A stretch of DNA of 64,000 nucleotides from Deferrisoma camini S3R1 (GTDB lineage: Bacteria; Desulfobacterota; Deferrisomatia; Deferrisomatales; Deferrisomataceae): the NCBI RefSeq assembly GCF_000526155.1, contig NZ_JAFN01000001.1:2815014-2879013 (forward strand), in the 5' to 3' direction. The position numbers were made by a program, and so were the translations under genes. Positions 8,436 through 16,354 of the stretch are shown in pieces. The notes under the pieces were generated by a model, which saw only the letters and a list, made by a program, of their open reading frames with translations, ran no database searches and was not told where the DNA came from. Each line of letters begins with the position of its first letter. The first letter of the stretch is position 1.

Positions 8436-10502
8436 TCAGCGGGCGCGCGCTCGCAGGGCGGTCAGCTCGGGACCGGGCTCCGTGTCCAGAATCTCGCGCA
8501 GACATGCCTCGGCCTCGGCGAACACTCGGAGGGCCTCTGCGGGGTACCCCTGGGAGAGGAACAGCTCCATGCGTCGGGCGTACAGGCGCTCGGCCCCGGG
8601 AACGAGGGCGCAGGCACGGGCCAGCAGATCTAAGGGGTCAGGGATGTCAGCGCCCGCCAGGCAGGCCCGACCCAGGGCATCCACGGTTCGAACGTACAGG
8701 TTCCTGAGATCGTTTCTCCGCCGGACGAACGCTCCCCATCCGTCGTCCTGGGGTAGGAAGTCCCCTTGGTACAGCTCGGCGGCCCGAAGCAGCTCGGCCG
8801 GTGCCCCGGAGCGATGCGCGTCCCGGGCGGCGTGCTCGAAGGCCAGCGCGTCCACGGCCACGGTGCCCTGGGCCAGGGAGACCCGGCCCCACCGGAGATG
8901 GATCCAACGGACTCGGCCCTCCGCATCCACCACCCGGCGCAGCCGGGCCAGGGCGGTCTTGAAGTTGGCGTACCCCCGATCCCCCTCGGAGTCGGGCCAA
9001 AGATCGAGGATGAGCTCGGCGGTGGGCACCTTGTGTCCCCCCAAGGCCACGATGAGCTTGAGCAAGGCGAGCGTCCGGCTGGAGCCCCATCGCCGATCAA
9101 ATATCGGACGACCTTCGAACCTCATCTCGAACCGTCCCAGGGTCCGGATCTCCACCGTGGCCTCGCTCTCCCCGGCGGTCCAGGTCTCGGCCCGGGAAGG
9201 TCGCAGCTTCCGGCGCATTGTCTGCTGGAAGACCTCGTCCCGAAAGGGGGTCCAGAGGACCTCCTCCCGCCCGCTTTCGGGCAGCAGCCTTCGCGCGGCT
9301 TCGCTGTTCCCGCGCCCCAGGCTGATGGCCGCGAGCTCCACCTCGGCGGCCCTCGCGAAGAACCCGAACCCCCATTCGCGCGACCGCTGCCGCGTCTCTT
9401 GGAGGTGGGTCTCGGCCTCGGCCGTCTCCCCGAGCTCGGCCAGGGCTTGGCCCCGAAGCACGGCGTTCATGAGCTGGGGGACCCGGCTGTGGCACGCTCG
9501 GGCGAACTCCAGCCCCCGATCCGCGTGGATCAGGGCCCGGTACGGCCGACCCGAGCGGAGGTAGGCCGTGCCGAGGCTGAAGTGGAGGAACGCTCCGTGA
9601 AACCGGTTGTGGAGGGCCAGGCTGAGCTCCCGCACGTGGGTCTCCAGAGTGGGCTCGGGGAGGCCGCCCCGTACGAGTGTCTCTGCCATGAGCTGGTAGC
9701 TCGCCATCTGGAGTCGCATGGACAGCGGCTGCTCCGCCGTGGGGAGCACGGATGCGGCCCGGCCCAGGGTGACGAGAGCCTCTGCGGGCCGGCCCGTACC
9801 GCACTGCAGGATACCTTGGACCATGGGGAAGTACGCCCTGGCGTGGGATCCGGGGGACGCGCCCGCCGCGTGGACCGCGGCGTCGTCCATGACCACCTGC
9901 GCCTCCGTGGGCCGACCGGTCAGGAGAAGGGTGAGGGCCCGAAGAGCCGTGCCGTACAGAACCATCTCCGGGCAGGCCGCCTGGTGGGCGGCCAGCGACT
10001 GAGCCCGAAGGGTCTCCAGGGCACGGGGTGGGTCCCCGTCGCCGAACAGCCGGAAAAGCCCCAGAAAGGCAAGCAGGTGGGCACGGGCCTCGGGGCAGAG
10101 CCCCCGGCTCAGCAGATCCTCGACGCGGGACATCCAAGGGGGTGCCGCGTCGAAGTCGGTGCCGAAGTCCCAGACCCCGGCCAACGCCAGCCCCGCGGCC
10201 ATGGCGGCCCCGTCCCAGTCCCGGGTGGTGTGGAGCAGCCGGTACGCGGCCGCCACCGGGCGAAGGGCCCGCTCCAGGCCCCGCTCGAACGGGGGTGGAG
10301 AGACCGCTCCGGCCAAAAGATGCAGCCGGGGCGAGAGCCCCGGCCCCCCCCAACCTAGATGGGGCTCCAGGTAGTGGGCGATCCGCCGCAGGTCCATCCG
10401 GAACCACCACTGGGGGCCCACGGTGGCAAGCTTCGCGGCGTAGCCGCGCCGGTCCCCCTTTCTCGCGAGCTGCTGGAGCTGGGCCTCGGCGGACAGCGAC
10501 AT
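8436..10502 (-). CDS. BTAD/SARP-type transcriptional regulator with TPR-like N-terminus
   Basis: The product is 688 aa from ATG 10502. Residues about 1-430 are alpha-helical and repeat-like (RPTEAQVVMDDAAVHAAG, GRPAEALVTLGRAASVLP, AELGETAEAETHLQETRQ), as in TPR sensor regions. From about 445 comes a winged-helix OmpR-type domain (LGRFEMRFEGRPIFDRRWGS, LALLKLIVALGGHKVPTAEL, LWPDSEGDRGYANFKTALAR), followed by a bacterial transcriptional activator domain to the C-terminus. This order differs from classic SARPs, where the DNA-binding domain is N-terminal. The gene diverges from the cobalamin operon across a 298-bp spacer, so local control of cbi genes is possible but unproven. The start is not backed by a strong Shine-Dalgarno sequence. 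Confidence 0.8.
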   Translation of the reverse strand: MSLSAEAQLQQLARKGDRRGYAAKLATVGPQWWFRMDLRRIAHYLEPHLGWGGPGLSPRLHLLAGAVSPPPFERGLERALRPVAAAYRLLHTTRDWDGAAMAAGLALAGVWDFGTDFDAAPPWMSRVEDLLSRGLCPEARAHLLAFLGLFRLFGDGDPPRALETLRAQSLAAHQAACPEMVLYGTALRALTLLLTGRPTEAQVVMDDAAVHAAGASPGSHARAYFPMVQGILQCGTGRPAEALVTLGRAASVLPTAEQPLSMRLQMASYQLMAETLVRGGLPEPTLETHVRELSLALHNRFHGAFLHFSLGTAYLRSGRPYRALIHADRGLEFARACHSRVPQLMNAVLRGQALAELGETAEAETHLQETRQRSREWGFGFFARAAEVELAAISLGRGNSEAARRLLPESGREEVLWTPFRDEVFQQTMRRKLRPSRAETWTAGESEATVEIRTLGRFEMRFEGRPIFDRRWGSSRTLALLKLIVALGGHKVPTAELILDLWPDSEGDRGYANFKTALARLRRVVDAEGRVRWIHLRWGRVSLAQGTVAVDALAFEHAARDAHRSGAPAELLRAAELYQGDFLPQDDGWGAFVRRRNDLRNLYVRTVDALGRACLAGADIPDPLDLLARACALVPGAERLYARRMELFLSQGYPAEALRVFAEAEACLREILDTEPGPELTALRARAR

Positions 10503-10800
10503 AGGATGGAGGCCGGGAAGGGCGGGTCCCGGTGCGGATCGGGGAAAAGAAGCCCCACCGGCAGCATCCGGCCTCCGCCCGACCGGACCGTAAGGCGGTG
10601 GAATGAGAAAGGGACGAACAAAAGATGCAAGAACGGCTCCGGGTCTTCTCTCCCCACCGGAGAGGTGAGGGTACCGCACAAACAAGAGAAAAATAGTTCC
10701 ACTAAACGGCACTCTCGTTCCCTTTTGGTTCGCTTGACCGCCGCGGCCGGGTGTGTGAGCATCGGCGCCGGATCGTCCCCCTGATGCCCGGAAGGTCGCC
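10503..10800. other. Divergent spacer between regulator and cobalamin operon
   Basis: This 298-bp region must hold the promoters of both flanking genes. It is less GC-rich around 10610-10710 (GAATGAGAAAGGGACGAAC, AGAGAAAAATAGTTCCACT). I looked on both strands for the conserved B12-box and core of a cobalamin riboswitch and did not find one. No ORF here is convincing. Confidence 0.5.
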
Positions 10801-11841
10801 TTGCCCCACGCCGTATTGTTCCTCGCCCACGGAAGCCGCAGCGCCGATGCCAACCGGTTCGTGCTCGAGCGGGTGACCGAGACGAGGGCCCGCCTGCCGG
10901 GTTGGACGGTGGAGGCGGCGTTCCTGCAGCTGGCCCAACCGGGCCTGGACGAGGCGCTGGGCCGGCTGGCCGGGGCCGGTGCCCACCGGGTGGCGGTGGT
11001 CCCGCTGTTCCTGGCCCCCGGGAACCACGTGTCCCGGGACCTGCCCGCCCGGGTCCGGCGGGCCGCGGCGCGCCATCCCGGCCTGGAGGTCGTGGTCACG
11101 CCGCCGCTCGGCGTCCAGCCCAGGGTCTGGGCGGCGGCGGCCGAACTGGCCCAAAGCGCCTTGACCGATTCCGTTCCCCCTGGAGAGCCGCCCATGCAAC
11201 GATGGGGTTACGACGTCGCCCCCCACGAGATCGAGATCCGAAGCTTCGAGATCATCGAGTCGTTGGCCGACCTCACCCGGTTCGCCCCGGCCGAGAAGGC
11301 CCTGGTGCAGCGGGTGATCCACGCCACCGGGGATCCCTCGTTCGCCGACCTCCTGGCCTGGTCCCCCGGTGCGGTGGAGGCCGGGGTCGAGGCCTTCCGG
11401 GCCGGCGCCCCGGTGGTGACCGACGTGGAGATGGCCCGGGCCGGGGTGAGCAAGGCCCGGGCGACGAAGCTGGGCTCCGAGGTCCACTGCTTCCTGAACG
11501 CCGCGGGGGTGCCCGACGAGGCCCGGCACCGGGGGCTGACCCGCTCCATCGTGGCCACCGAGCGGGCCGCGGCCGCCTGCCCGGATGCGGTGTTCGCGTT
11601 CGGCAACGCGCCCACGGCCCTGTTTCGGCTCCTGGAGCTGGTGGACGAGGGCCGGGCCCGGCCTCGGCTGGTGATCGGGGTGGTGGTGGGGTTCGTGGGC
11701 GCGGCCGAGTCCAAGGAGGCCTTGATGGCCCGGTCCGACCTGGCGTGGATCGCGGTGCGGGGGAACAAGGGCGGCAGCAACGTGGCCGCGGCCTGCGTGA
11801 ACGCCCTGATGAAGACCGCCTTGGAGGGGGCTCCGGCGTGA
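10801..11841 (+). CDS. Fused sirohydrochlorin cobaltochelatase / precorrin-8X methylmutase (CbiX-CbiC)
   Basis: The product is 346 aa with a TTG start at 10801, chosen because GGAAGG lies 5 nt upstream and LFLAHGSRSADANRF must be near the N-terminus. Residues about 1-120 are a short CbiX chelatase (LAHGSR metal-binding His, then VVPLFLAPGNHVSRDLP with a second His), which inserts cobalt into sirohydrochlorin. After a linker near residue 125, residues about 135-346 are CbiC (HEIEIRSFEIIE, VQRVIHATGDPSFADL with the catalytic His, PVVTDVEMARAGVSK, IGVVVGFVGAAESKEAL), which converts cobalt-precorrin-8 to cobyrinic acid. The fusion joins an early and the last ring-contraction-stage step. It is first in the cbi operon and overlaps cbiD by 4 nt. 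Confidence 0.9.
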   Translation: MPHAVLFLAHGSRSADANRFVLERVTETRARLPGWTVEAAFLQLAQPGLDEALGRLAGAGAHRVAVVPLFLAPGNHVSRDLPARVRRAAARHPGLEVVVTPPLGVQPRVWAAAAELAQSALTDSVPPGEPPMQRWGYDVAPHEIEIRSFEIIESLADLTRFAPAEKALVQRVIHATGDPSFADLLAWSPGAVEAGVEAFRAGAPVVTDVEMARAGVSKARATKLGSEVHCFLNAAGVPDEARHRGLTRSIVATERAAAACPDAVFAFGNAPTALFRLLELVDEGRARPRLVIGVVVGFVGAAESKEALMARSDLAWIAVRGNKGGSNVAAACVNALMKTALEGAPA

Positions 11842-12995
11842 GCCGCAGGCTCCGGTCCGGGTTCACCACGGGGGCGTGCGCCGCGGCCGCGGCCAAGGGC
11901 GCGGCGCTCCGGCTGTTCGGACGGGCCGTGGAGGCCGTGGAGCTCCCCCTGCCCTGGGATCGGCCCGAGGCCAGGCCGGTCCGGTTCGCCCTGGTGAACC
12001 CCGAGGCCGGCGAGGGATGGGCGGCCTGCGGGGTGGTGAAGGACGCGGGCGACGATCCCGACGTGACCGACGGCCTGGAGATCCGAGCCACGGTCTCCCT
12101 CGATCCGCTTCCCCCGGGGGTGCGCCGCCACGACCACACCGGCCCGGCCTGCTCCCTGGAGGCCGGAGCGCCGGGGACGGTGGTTCGGATCGACGGCGGC
12201 GAAGGGGTCGGCCGGGTGACCAAACCCGGGCTCGCGGTTCCCGTGGGCCAGGCCGCCATCAACCCGGTGCCCCGGCGGATGATCGAGGCGGCCGTGCGGG
12301 AGGCCCTGGCGACCGCAGGGTTCGAGGGACGGGCCGCGCTCCGGGTGGTGATCCGGGTGCCCCGGGGCGAGGAGGTGGCCCGCAAGACCCTGAACGCCCG
12401 GCTGGGGATCCTGGGCGGGCTCTCCATCCTGGGCACCACCGGGATCGTGGTGCCCATGAGCCACGACGCCTGGCGGGCCACCATCGACGCGGCGCTCGAC
12501 GTGGCCCGGGCCGTTGGGCTCGCCCGGGTGGTGCTGGCCCACGGCCGGTCCAGCGAGAAGGCGGCCCAGGCCCTGTTCGCCGACCTGCCCGAGGAGGCGT
12601 TCGTGCTCATGGGGGATCACGTGGGCTACGGCCTGGACGCGGCCGCCCGCCGGGGCCTGGCCGTGGTGCTGGCCGGACAGTTCGCCAAGTTCTGCAAGGT
12701 GGCGGCCGGGGAGTTCGCCACCCACGTGAAGGACTCGCGCCTCGACAAGGCCCTGATCGCCCGGCTCCTGGCCGAGGCGGGGTTCCCCCCCGACCGGGCC
12801 GAGGCGGCCCGGTCGGCCAACACGGCCCGGGAGGTGTTCGAGCGCCTGGCGGCCGAGGGCGACCGGGGGGTGTTCCGGGCCCTGACCCAACGGGTGGCCC
12901 GCAGGGCCTGGGAGCGGCTGGGCGGCCGGGTGCCGGTGGAGGCCGTGCTGTTCGGCTACGACAAGTCCGTGCTCGCGCGGGAGGGGGCGCCGTGA
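11838..12995 (+). CDS. cbiD: Cobalt-precorrin-5B C1-methyltransferase CbiD
   Basis: The product is 385 aa from GTG 11838, overlapping the stop of the upstream fusion as GTGA. The N-terminus LRSGFTTGACAAAAAKGAA is the CbiD signature. Further family segments are VVKDAGDDPDVTDGLEI, GVGRVTKPGLAVPVGQAAIN and LGILGGLSILGTTGIVVPMS. CbiD methylates C-1 of cobalt-precorrin-5B in the anaerobic corrin pathway, using S-adenosylmethionine in the cytosol. Length is normal for the family. Translational coupling on both sides (GTGA overlaps) indicates one operon. Confidence 0.95.
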   Translation: MSRRLRSGFTTGACAAAAAKGAALRLFGRAVEAVELPLPWDRPEARPVRFALVNPEAGEGWAACGVVKDAGDDPDVTDGLEIRATVSLDPLPPGVRRHDHTGPACSLEAGAPGTVVRIDGGEGVGRVTKPGLAVPVGQAAINPVPRRMIEAAVREALATAGFEGRAALRVVIRVPRGEEVARKTLNARLGILGGLSILGTTGIVVPMSHDAWRATIDAALDVARAVGLARVVLAHGRSSEKAAQALFADLPEEAFVLMGDHVGYGLDAAARRGLAVVLAGQFAKFCKVAAGEFATHVKDSRLDKALIARLLAEAGFPPDRAEAARSANTAREVFERLAAEGDRGVFRALTQRVARRAWERLGGRVPVEAVLFGYDKSVLAREGAP

Positions 12996-14188
12996 GGGTG
13001 CTGGTGGCCGGGGTGGAGCCCGGCGCCCGGGGACTGGCGGCCGAGGTCGCCGAGAGGATCGCCCGGGCCGACCTGCTCGCCGGGTCCCGGCGGCACCTGG
13101 CTCTGGTGCCCGGGTTCCGGGGCGAGATCCTCCCGTTCGAGGATCACCGGGTGACCGACGTGGTGGCCCGGATCGGGGCCGATCCGAACCTGCGGGCGGT
13201 CCTCCTGGCCTCGGGGGATCCCGGTTTCTTCGGCGCGGCGGCCCTGGTGCTCCGGCGGTTCCCCCGGGAAGAGGTGGAGATCGTCCCTGCGGTCTCGTCC
13301 ATGCAGCTCGCGTTCGCCCGGGCCCGGGAGCCCTGGAGCGACGCCCGGTTCGCGAGCCTCCACGGCCGCCCCCTGGAGAACCTGGCCCCGCTTCTGGGGG
13401 AGCGGCGGATCGGGGTGTTCACGGACGCGGAGAACTCCCCGGCCCGGATCGCGTCGTTCCTGGGGGACACGGGGTGGGACGACTACGAGATGGTGGTGGC
13501 CGAGGACCTGGGGCTCGCCACCGAGAGGGTCACCCGCGGCCCGGTGCCGGAGTTCCGGGATTGGACCGGCTCGGACCTGAACGTGGTGCTCCTGCTTCGA
13601 AACGGGGTCCCGGCCCGGCCGTTGGGCCCGGGGGTCCCGGACGGGGCGTTCTCCCACGACCGGGGGCTGATCACCAAGCGGGAGGTCCGGGCCGTGGCCC
13701 TGGGGCTCCTGGACCTGCCCGAGGCCGGGGTGCTGTGGGACGTGGGGGCCGGGTCGGGCTCGGTGGCGGTGGAGGCGTGCCTGCTGCGGCCGGCCCTGCG
13801 CGTGTACGCCGTGGAGAAGACCCCTGAGGGCGTGAGCCACATCCGGGAGAACCGCCGCCGGTTCCGAGCCGCCGGGCTCGTTCCGGTGGAGGGGGAGGCA
13901 CCCGGCGCGCTGGAGGCGCTGCCCGACCCCGACCGGGTGTTCGTGGGCGGAAGCGGCGGCCGGCTCGCGGCCGTGCTGGACGCGGCCTGGGGGCGGCTCC
14001 GGCCCGGCGGGGTGCTCCTGGTGGCGGCCGTGCTCCTGGAGACCCTGGCCGAGGCGCTCGCGTGGACCCGGGCTCGGTCCCTCGAGCCCGAGATCACCGA
14101 GGTGCGCGCCAGCCGCTCCCGCCCCGTGGCCGGCCGACACCGCATGGTGCCGGAGAACCCGGTGTGTTTGGTGAGGCTGGAAGGCTAG
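12992..14188 (+). CDS. cbiET: Fused cobalt-precorrin-7 C5-methyltransferase / C15-methyltransferase-decarboxylase (CbiET)
   Basis: The product is 398 aa from GTG 12992, overlapping cbiD by 4 nt. Residues about 1-200 are CbiE, a tetrapyrrole methylase (LLASGDPGFFGAAALVLRRF is the GDP-type loop). Residues about 205-398 are CbiT, a class-I methyltransferase (DRGLITKREVRAVALGLLDL, then WDVGAGSGSVAVEACLL as the SAM-binding glycine loop, VFVGGSGGRLAAVLDAAW). Together they methylate C-5 and C-15 and decarboxylate the acetate side chain at C-12. The fused form is common and equivalent to aerobic CobL. A repeat run begins within the last codons. Confidence 0.93.
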   Translation: MRVLVAGVEPGARGLAAEVAERIARADLLAGSRRHLALVPGFRGEILPFEDHRVTDVVARIGADPNLRAVLLASGDPGFFGAAALVLRRFPREEVEIVPAVSSMQLAFARAREPWSDARFASLHGRPLENLAPLLGERRIGVFTDAENSPARIASFLGDTGWDDYEMVVAEDLGLATERVTRGPVPEFRDWTGSDLNVVLLLRNGVPARPLGPGVPDGAFSHDRGLITKREVRAVALGLLDLPEAGVLWDVGAGSGSVAVEACLLRPALRVYAVEKTPEGVSHIRENRRRFRAAGLVPVEGEAPGALEALPDPDRVFVGGSGGRLAAVLDAAWGRLRPGGVLLVAAVLLETLAEALAWTRARSLEPEITEVRASRSRPVAGRHRMVPENPVCLVRLEG

Positions 14189-14213
14189 AAAGCTAGAAGG
14201 CTGGAAGCGAAAA
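14180..14213. repeat. AGGCTAGA-type degenerate tandem repeat
   Basis: This is a run of imperfect 8-nt units (GGCTGGAAGGCTAGAAAGCT and onward) at the end of cbiET. The unit AGGCTRGA recurs in many spacers of this window, among them 45850-45920, 49254-49291, 51641-51676, 53608-53642 and 56226-56275. Confidence 0.7.
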
Positions 14214-14216
14214 CCT

Positions 14217-14336
14217 TTTGGCCACAGATGGACACAGATCGACACGGATTTTCTGTTTGGAGTGTAGGGGCGATTCGTGGTGTGCGCTTGCCCAATCCCC
14301 TTCGACCTGTGCCCATCTGTGTAAATCTGTGGCTAA
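14217..14336. repeat. Inverted repeat built on the CCACAGAT motif
   Basis: The left arm at 14217-14248 reads TTTGGCCACAGATGGACACA and continues CAGATCGACAC. The right arm at 14306-14336 reads, on the complement, TTAGCCACAGATTTACACAG and continues ATGGGCACAGG. The two arms face each other across about 57 bp. CCACAGAT...CACAGAT-type repeats are, to my knowledge, scattered in many bacterial genomes. Here the pair fills the spacer before cbiF and leaves that gene with no visible Shine-Dalgarno sequence. Confidence 0.7.
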
Positions 14337-14339
14337 CAA

Positions 14340-15221
14340 ATGACCGACGACCGACGACCGACGACCGAAGTTCCGACCGACGACCGAAGTTCTTCCGCCG
14401 TCCGCCCCGGCGAGGTGGTGTTCGTGGGAGCCGGACCGGGGGACCCCAAGCTGATCACCGTGGCCGGCCGCGAGGCCGTGGAGGCGGCCGACGTGATCCT
14501 GTACGCCGGAAGTCTCGTGAATCCAGCGGTTCTCGCGTGGGCCCGGCCCGGGACCGAAATCCACGACACCGCCCCCCTGGACCTGGACCAGACGACCCGG
14601 ATCTGTCTCGAAGCGGCCCGGGCCGGCCGGCGGGTGGTGCGGCTCCACACCGGCGACCCCTCGCTCTACGGCGCCATCCAGGAGCAGATCGCGCCCCTCG
14701 AGGCCGCGGGAGTCCGCTGTCGGGTGATCCCCGGTGTGAGCTCGGCGTTTGCCTCGGCCGCGGCATTGGGCACCCAGCTCACCCTTCCCGGGGTCAGCCA
14801 GACCGTGGTGTTCACCCGGCTGGCCGGCCGGACCCCGGTGCCCGACGAGGAGTCCCTGGACCGGCTGGCCGCCACCGGGGCCACCCTGTGCGTGTTCCTG
14901 TCGGTGGGCCGGATCGACGAGGTGGTGGAGGCCTGCCTCCGGGGGGGGCGCCCCCCGGAAACCCCGGCGGCCGTGGTCCACCGGGCCTCGTGGCCCGATG
15001 GGTCGTGGGTCACCGGTACGCTCTCGGACATCGCCGAAAAGGTCCGGGAGGCCGGGTTCCGGCGGCAGGCCATGATCCTGGTGGGCGAGGCCCTGCGACC
15101 CCGGCTCCAGGGCTGGGACGGCTTCCCCCGGTCCAAGCTCTACGACCCGGGGTTTCGTCATGGCTTCCGGTGTCAGGGATCAGAGGGCAGAGGACAGAAA
15201 ACAGGGGAAACGGACCCCTGA
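14340..15221 (+). CDS. cbiF: Cobalt-precorrin-4 C11-methyltransferase CbiF, with repeat-derived ends
   Basis: The product is 293 aa from ATG 14340. The conserved core starts at about residue 24 (GEVVFVGAGPGDPKLITVAG) and includes YAGSLVNPAVLAWA, LHTGDPSLYGAIQEQI and RCRVIPGVSSAFASAAALG, all typical of CbiF/CobM. It methylates C-11 of cobalt-precorrin-4. Residues about 1-20 are encoded by tandem GACCGACGA repeats, and about 16 residues after the usual C-terminal KLYDPGFRHGFR are encoded by GATCAGAGG-type repeats, so both tails look like captured spacer DNA. An alternative start at the GTG codons of GEVV cannot be excluded because no clear ribosome site precedes 14340. Confidence 0.9.
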   Translation: MTDDRRPTTEVPTDDRSSSAVRPGEVVFVGAGPGDPKLITVAGREAVEAADVILYAGSLVNPAVLAWARPGTEIHDTAPLDLDQTTRICLEAARAGRRVVRLHTGDPSLYGAIQEQIAPLEAAGVRCRVIPGVSSAFASAAALGTQLTLPGVSQTVVFTRLAGRTPVPDEESLDRLAATGATLCVFLSVGRIDEVVEACLRGGRPPETPAAVVHRASWPDGSWVTGTLSDIAEKVREAGFRRQAMILVGEALRPRLQGWDGFPRSKLYDPGFRHGFRCQGSEGRGQKTGETDP

Positions 15222-15247
15222 CAGGCTCCCCGGGCAAAGGGCACCGA

Positions 15248-16354
15248 ATGTCCACACAGCTTCACGCCGTCGCCCTCACGCGGGCCGGGGCGGACACGGC
15301 CCGGCGCCTGGCCGAGGGGCTGCCCGGGTGCCGGGCCTGGGTGCCGGAGCGGTATGCCCGGGAAGGGGACGAACCCCTCCGGGAGCCGGTCGCGACGCTC
15401 CTGGCCCGGCTCTGGAAGGAGGCGGAGGGGTTTTTCCTGGTCATGGCGGCCGGCATCGCGGTTCGCGCCATTGCGAGTCTTCTGGAGGACAAGACCCGGG
15501 ACCCGGCCGTGGTGGTGCTCGATCCCGACGGCCGATTCGCCGTGCCGATCCTCTCGGGTCACCTGGGCGGGGCCAACAACCTGGCCCGCCGGGCGGCCCG
15601 GGTTCTCGGCGGGACGCCGGTCATCACCACGGCCACCGATGCCCTCGGAAAGCCGGCGATCGAGGTCTGGGCCGAGGAGCGGGGGTTCCGGTGGGAGCCC
15701 CGGCAGGGGCTCACGACCGTGAACGCGGCCCTGGCGAACGGGGAGCCCCTGGGGGCCTGGGCCGATCCCGTTGCCGGGGGGCTTCCCCTCCTGGACGGGA
15801 TCGGGGACCATCTGGACCGGGCCACCGAGAGCGAGGAGGAGGCGCGGGGGTTCCCCGGGGTGCTCCTGGCGGTGTCCCCCCGGCTGCGGCCCGAGCTGGG
15901 GGCGGCACTGTACCTCCGGCCCCCGTGCCTCGTGGCCGGGGTGGGGTGCCGCCGGGAGGCCGACCCCGGCGAGGTCGTGGAGGGGATCCGCGCGGCGCTC
16001 GACCGGGCCGGCTGGAGCGAGCTGAGCCTCGCGGCCGTGGCCACGGTGGACGCCAAGGCCGACGAGCCCGCCCTCCACCGCCTGTCGGAGGAGCTGGGGG
16101 TACCGCTTCGGGTGTTTCCGGCCGAGGTGCTGGAGGCGGTGGAGGTGCCGACCCCTTCCGAGCGGGTCCGCCGGGCCGTGGGCACCCCCAGCGTGGCCGA
16201 GGCCGCGGCCTTGGCCGCGAGCCCCGGCGGCCGGCTGGCGCTCCCCAAGGTCAAGGGTTCCACCTGGACCCTGGCCCTGGCGGTCCAACCCACACACGGG
16301 AGCTCATCAAGCGGGGCGGGGCGAAAGGCCACCAGACATGAATGCCGCGATTGA
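15248..16354 (+). CDS. cbiG: Cobalt-precorrin-5A hydrolase CbiG
   Basis: The product is 368 aa from ATG 15248 with AAAGGG upstream. The N-terminal and central part carries CbiG marks (FFLVMAAGIAVRAIASLLED, PAVVVLDPDGRFAVPILSGH, LGGANNLARRAARVLGG, ITTATDALGKPAIEVWAEE). The C-terminal domain has ...LVAGVGCRREADPGEVVEGI and AVATVDAKADEPALHRLSEE. CbiG opens the delta-lactone of cobalt-precorrin-5A and releases acetaldehyde, the ring-contraction hallmark of the anaerobic route. The last 17 nt overlap the next gene's start. Confidence 0.93.
   Translation: MSTQLHAVALTRAGADTARRLAEGLPGCRAWVPERYAREGDEPLREPVATLLARLWKEAEGFFLVMAAGIAVRAIASLLEDKTRDPAVVVLDPDGRFAVPILSGHLGGANNLARRAARVLGGTPVITTATDALGKPAIEVWAEERGFRWEPRQGLTTVNAALANGEPLGAWADPVAGGLPLLDGIGDHLDRATESEEEARGFPGVLLAVSPRLRPELGAALYLRPPCLVAGVGCRREADPGEVVEGIRAALDRAGWSELSLAAVATVDAKADEPALHRLSEELGVPLRVFPAEVLEAVEVPTPSERVRRAVGTPSVAEAAALAASPGGRLALPKVKGSTWTLALAVQPTHGSSSSGAGRKATRHECRD

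Noticed and set aside
10503-10800. Possible cobalamin riboswitch upstream of cbiX-C
   Set aside because: Neither strand shows the conserved B12 box or core stems. A covariance search would be decisive.
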